This document shows positions 57,941 through 64,000 of a stretch of 64,000 nt of DNA, piece by piece. Source of the DNA: Bordetella sp. FB-8 (GTDB lineage: Bacteria > Pseudomonadota > Gammaproteobacteria > Burkholderiales > Burkholderiaceae_B); assembly GCF_000382185.1 (NCBI RefSeq), contig NZ_KB907784.1, positions 2,558,633-2,622,632 on the forward strand, given 5' to 3'. The translations under genes were made by a program, and so were the position numbers. Positions within the stretch are counted from its first letter, which is position 1, and every line of letters begins with the position of its first letter. Under the pieces are notes generated by a model, which was not told the DNA's origin, searched no databases, and saw only the letters and a list, made by a program, of their open reading frames with translations.

Positions 57941-59356
57941 TCACTGCACGGTGCGGTTGCGGCCTTCGCGCTTGGCCGTATAGAGGTTGTGGTCGGCGTG
58001 GGGAAACAGGCTCCACAGCGTTTTTTCCAGATTAATGCCGGCTTGCTCGGAATAAGCGATGCCGATGCTGATGGTGACCAATACATCCCGCCGCTCGTGC
58101 TTGAGCGGGGTATCGGCAATCGCTCGACGCACCGTGTCGGCCAAGGCGTAAAAGACCGGCGGCTCGTAGCCGAAGCAAACCACCATGAATTCCTCGCCAC
58201 CGATGCGGCTGATGAGCCGTGGCTCGGGAACCGTGTCGTGGACGACGGCGGCGATGTGCTTGAGAACCAGGTCGCCGCAAGCGTGCCCCAGGCTGTCGTT
58301 GATCCGCTTGAAATGATCGACATCGATCAGCATGATGTTCATGCGGGTGTCGCGGTATTCGCGCAGCGTGGTGTAGCGGCTCAAGGCATCGGCCAGGCCG
58401 AAGCGGGACAGGGTGCTGGTCAGGAAATCGTAGCTGGCCTGCTGGCGCAGCTTCAGGTTGAGCCTGCGTATGGTGCTCATGTTGATGGCGATGAGCAGGG
58501 GGCCGAAGATCGCCGCGGCGATCCCCAGTCGCAGCACCGAGAGCATGTAGGGTACGCTGCGGCCCCACATGTCGACCAGGCCGGGGACGTGGATCGACGC
58601 GATGATCAGCTGCACGCAGCCGGTGCCCAGGGTGATGAGCTGCACCAGCCAAACCGGATAGGAAATGGCGCACCATGTCAGCGCCGGCAGCACCAGCATC
58701 AGAATCAGGAAAGGCCCGATCGACAGGCTCAGGCCTATCGAGACCAGCAAGGACAATAGCGGTAGCGTGCTGCGCCAGGTGAGACTGATCGGGTGCTCGA
58801 TGTGGACCTTGCCGCCGAACAGGCTTAGCAAGAAGGGCAGGCACAGTATCGAGGTGTAGAACTGCTCGGTGAACCAGCCGAACACGGCTTGCGTCAGGGA
58901 CGCATAAGCGTAAGGCGTGGCCTGCTGCATCGGCCCGCCCACCGCGGCGCAAGCGGCCGAAGCGGCCAGGCAGGCCAGGATCAGATGAAAGAATGCCGCG
59001 ACGTCGTTCTGCCCTTGTCTGATGATCCGGGAGCGGGACAGCCACAAGGCCAGGACGAGGACAAAGACGAGATCGGCCGCATTGAACAGGAAGGGCGGAA
59101 GGCTCCAGCCCCAATGTGTGCAGTCCTGAAGGGCCAGGCCCGCATAAGCAATGATGTAGCTTGCGGGCTTGCGGGCCAGGCCATAGCGGTGAATCAGCGC
59201 CGCACAAGTGACGTTGGCGGGCCAGAACACCGACAGGCTCAAGGCCGATATGTGGGTATAGGTACCCAGCAGGCCTAGCACGAATGCCACTACAAAAATG
59301 AGAAGATAGGGCCAATAGCGAGAACTTTCTTTCAAGGGGAGAAAGCGTTGTTGCAT
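57941..59356 (-). CDS. Diguanylate cyclase with MASE1-like membrane sensor domain
   Basis: Membrane enzyme making c-di-GMP, 471 aa. Residues 1-305 hold about eight to nine hydrophobic helices of MASE1 type (SVFWPANVTCAALI, WGWSLPPFLFNAADL). The GGDEF domain (about 315-470) has YDFLTSTLSRFGLADALS, MLIDVDHFKRINDSLGHACG and the active-site ISRIGGEEFMVVC, which should be functional. The inhibitory I-site RxxD is absent; the same place reads PEPR. Convergent with zapE and divergent from trpS. Confidence 0.88.
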   Translation of the reverse strand: MQQRFLPLKESSRYWPYLLIFVVAFVLGLLGTYTHISALSLSVFWPANVTCAALIHRYGLARKPASYIIAYAGLALQDCTHWGWSLPPFLFNAADLVFVLVLALWLSRSRIIRQGQNDVAAFFHLILACLAASAACAAVGGPMQQATPYAYASLTQAVFGWFTEQFYTSILCLPFLLSLFGGKVHIEHPISLTWRSTLPLLSLLVSIGLSLSIGPFLILMLVLPALTWCAISYPVWLVQLITLGTGCVQLIIASIHVPGLVDMWGRSVPYMLSVLRLGIAAAIFGPLLIAINMSTIRRLNLKLRQQASYDFLTSTLSRFGLADALSRYTTLREYRDTRMNIMLIDVDHFKRINDSLGHACGDLVLKHIAAVVHDTVPEPRLISRIGGEEFMVVCFGYEPPVFYALADTVRRAIADTPLKHERRDVLVTISIGIAYSEQAGINLEKTLWSLFPHADHNLYTAKREGRNRTVQ

Positions 59357-59524
59357 GTCGGGGAGCCGGATTTCTCGTGTATTCGCGCTGTATTGCTGGT
59401 TTATGGCTTAGCCGTCTATCTTAGCGTAATCGGTTCTCGGCTCGGCCGTGCCGGCTCGGTTCCCGCCCGGGTTTACCCGGCCGAGTTAAACTTGCGCGCA
59501 TTGTTTCCTGATCCCCATGCCTTC

Positions 59525-60859
59525 ATGAATACCCGCGTTCTCACCGGCATCACCACCACCGGCACGCCCCATCTGGGCAACTATGCCGGCGCCATCCGCC
59601 CTGCCGTGCGGGCCAGCACTCAGCCCGGCGTCGATGCCTTCTTCTTCCTGGCCGACTATCACGCACTCATCAAGTGCGACGATCCCGCCCGCGTGGCGCG
59701 TTCGCGCCTGGAATTGGCGGCGACCTGGCTGGCCTGCGGCCTGGATCCGGAGCGCGTGACCTTCTACCGGCAGTCGGACATCCCGGAGATCCCCGAACTT
59801 ACCTGGCTGCTGACCTGCGTCGCCCCCAAGGGCCTGATGAACCGCGCGCACGCCTACAAGGCTTCGGTGGACGCCAACGCGGAAAAAGGCGTCGATCCGG
59901 ACGACGGCATCACCATGGGCTTGTTCTCGTATCCCGTCCTGATGGCTGCCGACATTGTGATGTTCAACGCGCACAAGGTGCCCGTGGGCCGCGACCAGGT
60001 GCAGCATCTGGAAATGGCGCGCGATATCGCCGATCGCTTCAATCGCCTGTATGGCGATGATTTCTTCGTCCTGCCCGAAGTGCAGATCGAAGAAGAGGTG
60101 GCCACGTTGCCGGGCCTGGACGGGCGCAAAATGTCCAAGAGCTACAACAACACCGTTCCGTTGTTCGAGGGCGGCGCCCCGGCGCTGCGCGCGGCCATCA
60201 TGCGCATCGTGACGGATTCGAAACAACCGGGCGAGCCCAAGGACGCGGAGGGTTCGCACCTATATACGCTGTACCGCGCGTTTGCGACCACGACCCAGAG
60301 CGACGTTTTTCGCAAGCAATTGGAAGAGGGCATGGGGTGGGGCCAGGCCAAGCAGGCGCTGTACGAGAAATTGGAAGGCGAGATTGCGCCCATGCGCGAA
60401 CGCTACGACACCCTGATCGCAAATCCAGCCAGGCTGGAAGAGGTCCTGCTGGCTGGCGCGGCCAAGGCGCGCAGGCTGGCCACGCCGGCCATCGAGCGCC
60501 TGCGCGAGGCGGTGGGCCTGCGCAATTTGAACGCCGAGGCGCTCAAGAAGACGACCGGGTCCGGCAAACCCGCCGAGAAGGCCGCCAAGGGCGCACGCTT
60601 TGTGAGCTTTCGCGAGAAAGACGGCAGCTTTCGTTTTCGCTTGATGTCGGCCGACGGAAGTGAATTGCTGACTTCGATCCCGTATGCCGACGCCAGGCAG
60701 GCGGGCGCTGTCCTCAAGCGGCTGCCGTCCGATGCCGCATTGCAGGCGCAAGGGGAAGGCTTCGCAGCGTTGCTGGACGGCGCTGCGGTGGCGCAGTCGG
60801 CGGCCGGCGCGACCTTGGATCAGGCGCGCACCGCGCTGGCTTCACTCGCGCAGGGCTGA
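59525..60859 (+). CDS. trpS: Tryptophanyl-tRNA synthetase
   Basis: Class I synthetase, 444 aa from MNTRVLTGITTTGTPHLGNY; a longer frame to 59348 adds non-family residues. The HIGH-type motif is TPHLGNY and the KMSKS motif DGRKMSKSYNN. A C-terminal extension of about 100 residues (KGARFVSFREKDGSFRFRLM to the end) is common in betaproteobacterial TrpS and absent from E. coli. Converges on tex with a 30-bp gap. Confidence 0.95.
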   Translation: MNTRVLTGITTTGTPHLGNYAGAIRPAVRASTQPGVDAFFFLADYHALIKCDDPARVARSRLELAATWLACGLDPERVTFYRQSDIPEIPELTWLLTCVAPKGLMNRAHAYKASVDANAEKGVDPDDGITMGLFSYPVLMAADIVMFNAHKVPVGRDQVQHLEMARDIADRFNRLYGDDFFVLPEVQIEEEVATLPGLDGRKMSKSYNNTVPLFEGGAPALRAAIMRIVTDSKQPGEPKDAEGSHLYTLYRAFATTTQSDVFRKQLEEGMGWGQAKQALYEKLEGEIAPMRERYDTLIANPARLEEVLLAGAAKARRLATPAIERLREAVGLRNLNAEALKKTTGSGKPAEKAAKGARFVSFREKDGSFRFRLMSADGSELLTSIPYADARQAGAVLKRLPSDAALQAQGEGFAALLDGAAVAQSAAGATLDQARTALASLAQG

Positions 60860-60889
60860 GGCAATCATGCGCGAGCGCACGATTGCGTA

Positions 60890-63256
60890 TCAGCGCTTGA
60901 GCTTGGCGAAGGCGTTGGCCATTGCACTATTGGCGGGAGAGCCTCGGCCGGCATCGACTTGAGGCCGACGCTGGCCGCCACGCGTGGACGCGGGGGAGCC
61001 GCCGTCCTGGCCGCGGCGCGCAGGCTCGGCGGCATCGTTCAGGCGCATGGTCAAGGCCACGCGCTGACGCGCCACGTCGACTTCGAGCACTTTCACGGTC
61101 ACGGTCTGTCCGACGCGCACCACGTCGCGCGGATCCTTGACGAATTTTTCGGATAGGGCCGAGATATGCACCAGGCCGTCCTGGTGCACACCCACGTCGA
61201 CGAAGGCACCGAAATTGGCCACGTTGGTCACCACGCCTTCCAGCACCATGCCGGGCACGAGGTCCTTGAGCGTCTCGACGCCGTCCTTGAACTGCGCGGT
61301 CTTGAACTCGGGGCGTGGATCGCGGCCTGGCTTTTCCAGTTCGCCGAAGATGTCGCGCACGGTGGGCAGGCCGAAGCGTTCGTCGGTGAAGTCGGCAGGC
61401 GACACGCCCTTGAGCGCTTCGCGCTGGCCGATGATCTCCTTCATGTCCTTGCGCACCCGGGCCAGGATGCGTTCGACCACCGGATAGGCTTCGGGATGCA
61501 CGGACGAGGCGTCGAGCGGATTGGCGCCGTTGGGTATCCGCAGGAAACCCGCGGCCTGTTCGAAGGCCTTGTCGCCAAAGCGCGGCACGTCGCGCAGCGC
61601 CGCGCGCGTGGCAAATGCGCCGCGCTCGTCGCGCCAGGACACGATATTCTTGGCCAGCAGCGTGTTCAGGCCCGAGACGCGCGCCAGCAGGGCGGCTGAG
61701 GCGGTGTTCACGTCCACGCCCACGGCGTTCACGCAGTCTTCGACCACCGCGTCCAGCGAGCGGGCCAGCTCGCGCTGGTTCAGATCGTGCTGATACTGTC
61801 CCACGCCGATGGCCTTGGGGTCAATCTTGACCAGCTCGGCCAGCGGATCCTGCAGGCGCCGGGCGATGGACACGGCGCCGCGCAGGGTCACATCCAGGTC
61901 GGGGAATTCCGCGGCCGCGGCTTCCGAAGCCGAATACACCGATGCGCCGGCCTCGGACACCACCACGCGCGTGAGTGTCAGGTCTTTGAAGCGCGCCATC
62001 ATTTCACCCACCAGCTTTTCGCTTTCTCGCGAGGCGGTGCCATTGCCGATGGCGACCAGGTCCACCTTGTGGCGGGCGCACAGCGCAGCCAGTGTATTGA
62101 TGGTGCCTTCGACATCGCGGCGCGGCTCGAAAGGATAGACGGTGGTGGTCTCGACCACCTTGCCGGTGGGATCGATGACGGCGATCTTGCAGCCGGTGCG
62201 TATGCCCGGGTCCAGGCCCAGTACCGCCTTGGGACCGGCGGGGGCGGCCAGCAGCAGGTCCTTTAGGTTGGCGGCGAAGACGCGGATGGCTTCCGCTTCG
62301 GCCTGCTCTCGTAGTTTGCCGAAAAACTCGCTCTCGAAAGCCGTGAGCAGTTTCACCCGCCAGGTCCAGCGGCAGACTTCGCCCAGCCAGAGCGAACGCG
62401 GCGTGGCGTCTAGTGCAAACAGGCTTTTGCCGAGTTTGAGGAACGCGGCGATGCGCGTCACGCACGGGTGCGGTTTCTCGGCTTCCAGCTCGGTCTGCAG
62501 GCCCACGCGCAGTTCCAGCACGCCCTGCTGGCGGCCGCGCAGGAGCGCGAGCACGCGGTGCGAAGGCAGCGTGCGCAAAGATTCGCTGAAGTCGAACCAG
62601 TCGCGAAAGTTCGCGCCCTCGGCTTGCTTGCCTTCGGATACCTTGGAATACAGCACACCGGTATGCCATAGATGCTCGCGCATGTCGGCCAGCAAGTCGG
62701 CGTTCTCGGCATAGCGTTCGGCCAGAATGTCGCGCGCGCCGTCCAGCGCCGCCTTGGCGTCGGTGATCGAGGCCTCGGGGTTCAGGTACCGCGCGGCCAG
62801 GGCGGCCGGGTCGCATGAGGCATCGGCCAAGATGGCATCGGCCAGCGGCTCCAGGCCTGCCTCGCGCGCGATCTGGGCACGGGTGCGACGCTTGGGCTTG
62901 TAGGGGGCGTAGAGATCCTCAAGCCGCTGCTTGGTGTCGGCCGTGGCGATTTCCTGCTTCAGCTCGGCAGTGAGCTTGCCCTGCTGCGTGATGGACTCCA
63001 GGATGGCCAGGCGGCGTGTCTCGAGTTCGCGCAAGTAGACCAGGCGCACTTCCAGTTCGCGCAGTACGGTGTCGTCCAGGCCGCCGGTGGCTTCCTTGCG
63101 GTAGCGCGCGATGAAAGGCACCGTGGCGCCGTCGTCCAGCAGATCCACGGCGGCGGCCACCTGGGCGGGGCGTGAGTTCAGCTCGCTGGCAAGCTGGGCA
63201 ATGATGCGGGCGGGATCGACAGCGGGGGCGGTAACGGCAGAGGAAGCAAGAGACAT
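60890..63256 (-). CDS. tex: Transcription accessory protein Tex (S1 RNA-binding)
   Basis: RNA-binding protein, 788 aa from MSLASSAVTAPAVDPARII. Domains in order: N-terminal helical Tex domain (TVPFIARYRKEATGGL), YqgF-like RNase fold (VLGLDPGIRTGCKIAVIDPT), helix-hairpin-helix region (SALLARVSGLNTLLAKNIVS) and a C-terminal S1 domain (GVVTNVANFGAFVDVGVHQD). Ends in a Gly/Arg/Gln-rich tail. First described in Bordetella pertussis as affecting toxin transcription. Divergent from the dinG-like gene. Confidence 0.96.
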   Translation of the reverse strand: MSLASSAVTAPAVDPARIIAQLASELNSRPAQVAAAVDLLDDGATVPFIARYRKEATGGLDDTVLRELEVRLVYLRELETRRLAILESITQQGKLTAELKQEIATADTKQRLEDLYAPYKPKRRTRAQIAREAGLEPLADAILADASCDPAALAARYLNPEASITDAKAALDGARDILAERYAENADLLADMREHLWHTGVLYSKVSEGKQAEGANFRDWFDFSESLRTLPSHRVLALLRGRQQGVLELRVGLQTELEAEKPHPCVTRIAAFLKLGKSLFALDATPRSLWLGEVCRWTWRVKLLTAFESEFFGKLREQAEAEAIRVFAANLKDLLLAAPAGPKAVLGLDPGIRTGCKIAVIDPTGKVVETTTVYPFEPRRDVEGTINTLAALCARHKVDLVAIGNGTASRESEKLVGEMMARFKDLTLTRVVVSEAGASVYSASEAAAAEFPDLDVTLRGAVSIARRLQDPLAELVKIDPKAIGVGQYQHDLNQRELARSLDAVVEDCVNAVGVDVNTASAALLARVSGLNTLLAKNIVSWRDERGAFATRAALRDVPRFGDKAFEQAAGFLRIPNGANPLDASSVHPEAYPVVERILARVRKDMKEIIGQREALKGVSPADFTDERFGLPTVRDIFGELEKPGRDPRPEFKTAQFKDGVETLKDLVPGMVLEGVVTNVANFGAFVDVGVHQDGLVHISALSEKFVKDPRDVVRVGQTVTVKVLEVDVARQRVALTMRLNDAAEPARRGQDGGSPASTRGGQRRPQVDAGRGSPANSAMANAFAKLKR

Positions 63257-63334
63257 CGGAAATGCGGGAAAAATGCGGAGAAAGGAGGATTTTGCCATAC
63301 CCCGGGGCGCAGGCCGCGGACCCGTGCGGGTATC

Positions 63335-64000
63335 ATGATCCACATGTTCGATTCCGATATCGCCGACTATTTCTCCGAGCATGGCCCGCTGGCGCGCGCG
63401 TTGCCCGGCTACCGTTCCCGGCAGGCGCAGGTTGAGCTGGCCGAGGCCATAGGCCAGACCATGCGCGAGCGCGGCACGCTGGTGGCCGAGGCCGGTACGG
63501 GCATAGGCAAGACCTGGGCCTATCTGGTGCCAGCCATCGTCCAAGGCGGCAAAGTCCTGATCTCCACCGGCACACGCACCCTACAGGACCAGCTTTACGG
63601 CCGCGACCTGCCGCGTGTGCGCGAGGCCCTGGCTGCGCCGGTGTCGGTGGCCCTGCTCAAGGGGCGGGGCAACTACGTATGCCATTACCACCTGGACCGC
63701 CTGCAAGGCGACGACCGCGCACTGAAGTCGCGGTCCGAAGGGGCACAACTGCGCAAAATCCAGCGCTTTGCCGGCATATCCAAGACCGGCGACCGCGCCG
63801 ACCTGGGCGACGTGCCGGAAGATGCCGACATCTGGCAGCGCGTAACTTCCACGCGCGAGAACTGTCTGGGTCAGGACTGTCCGCGCATCCGCGACTGCTT
63901 CGTGGTCAAGGCGCGCCGCCAGGCGCAGGAGGCCGATGTGGTGGTGGTCAACCACGCCTTGTTCATGGCCGATCTGGTGCTGCGCGATGAAGGCGTGACC
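63335..64000 (+). CDS. DinG/YoaA-type ATP-dependent DNA helicase (3' partial)
   Basis: The first 222 codons of an XPD-like superfamily 2 helicase; the frame is open to the right edge. Starts either MIHMFDSDIADYF (63335) or at the ATG at 63344; no good Shine-Dalgarno distinguishes them. Walker A region is LVAEAGTGIGKTWAYLVPAI, followed by motif Ia LISTGTRTLQDQL. Four cysteines that would bind a 4Fe-4S cluster are in GRGNYVCHY, ENCLGQDCP and IRDCFV. VVVVNHALFMADL follows. The DEAH box lies beyond the window. Confidence 0.9.
   Translation, partial: MIHMFDSDIADYFSEHGPLARALPGYRSRQAQVELAEAIGQTMRERGTLVAEAGTGIGKTWAYLVPAIVQGGKVLISTGTRTLQDQLYGRDLPRVREALAAPVSVALLKGRGNYVCHYHLDRLQGDDRALKSRSEGAQLRKIQRFAGISKTGDRADLGDVPEDADIWQRVTSTRENCLGQDCPRIRDCFVVKARRQAQEADVVVVNHALFMADLVLRDEGVT

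Overview
The window reads as a chromosomal segment of a high-GC betaproteobacterium of the family Alcaligenaceae (Bordetella/Achromobacter type). The evidence is the gene order mdh / gntR / sdhCDAB-sdhE-gltA / malic enzyme / odhA-odhB-lpdA / zapE, the pyrG-kdsA-eno-ftsB run, and protein sequences typical of that family. Species cannot be fixed from sequence alone. No rRNA, tRNA, CRISPR array, insertion sequence, phage or plasmid gene was seen. It is mostly metabolic core plus a few accessory catabolic modules.

Layout. 1-8919: the gsiABCD glutathione/peptide importer (gsiA enters from the left edge), followed on the same strand by three peptidases: a P1/DmpA aminopeptidase, a DppA-type D-aminopeptidase and an aminopeptidase P. 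9019-13294: a LysR regulator divergent from an M20 amidohydrolase, then ACC deaminase (acdS) divergent from an Lrp/AsnC regulator. 13394-18675: pyrG, kdsA, eno, ftsB, hslO. 18768-24084: an orphan TadE-like pilin-family protein, a sensor-EAL phosphodiesterase, a gamma-carbonic anhydrase, an acyl-CoA synthetase lacking its C-terminal domain, and a small uncharacterised protein. 24195-31203: rlmL, hemJ, then the propionate module gntR-acnD-prpF. 31343-40073: the malonate decarboxylase operon mdcABCDEGH with divergent mdcR and an MFS transporter. 40193-41386: prpC. 41622-56545: the TCA block. 56813-64000: zapE, a MASE1-GGDEF cyclase, trpS, tex and the start of a DinG-type helicase that runs off the right edge.

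How it works together. Malonate decarboxylase yields acetyl-CoA, the 2-methylcitrate genes (prpC, acnD, prpF; prpB is not in the window) process propionyl-CoA, and both feed the adjacent TCA genes. The peptide importer and peptidases form a peptide-scavenging unit. One c-di-GMP phosphodiesterase and one diguanylate cyclase are present but far apart.

The most unusual signal is non-coding. Several intergenic stretches (8941-9015, 29676-29998, 41418-41564, 48929-49180, 56627-56715), and one stretch inside the rlmL coding region (25449-25565), hold strongly folded elements. Outer stems of about 20-28 bp differ in sequence from site to site but keep their pairing. A motif close to TTGAGTTCTTGAACCG sits at the edge of the intergenic copies. 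Two of them also carry long uninterrupted palindromes (60 bp at 29918-29977; 38 bp at 49128-49165). A separate REP-like family has copies at 6164-6240 and 53734-53805. All pairings and alignments were done by eye.
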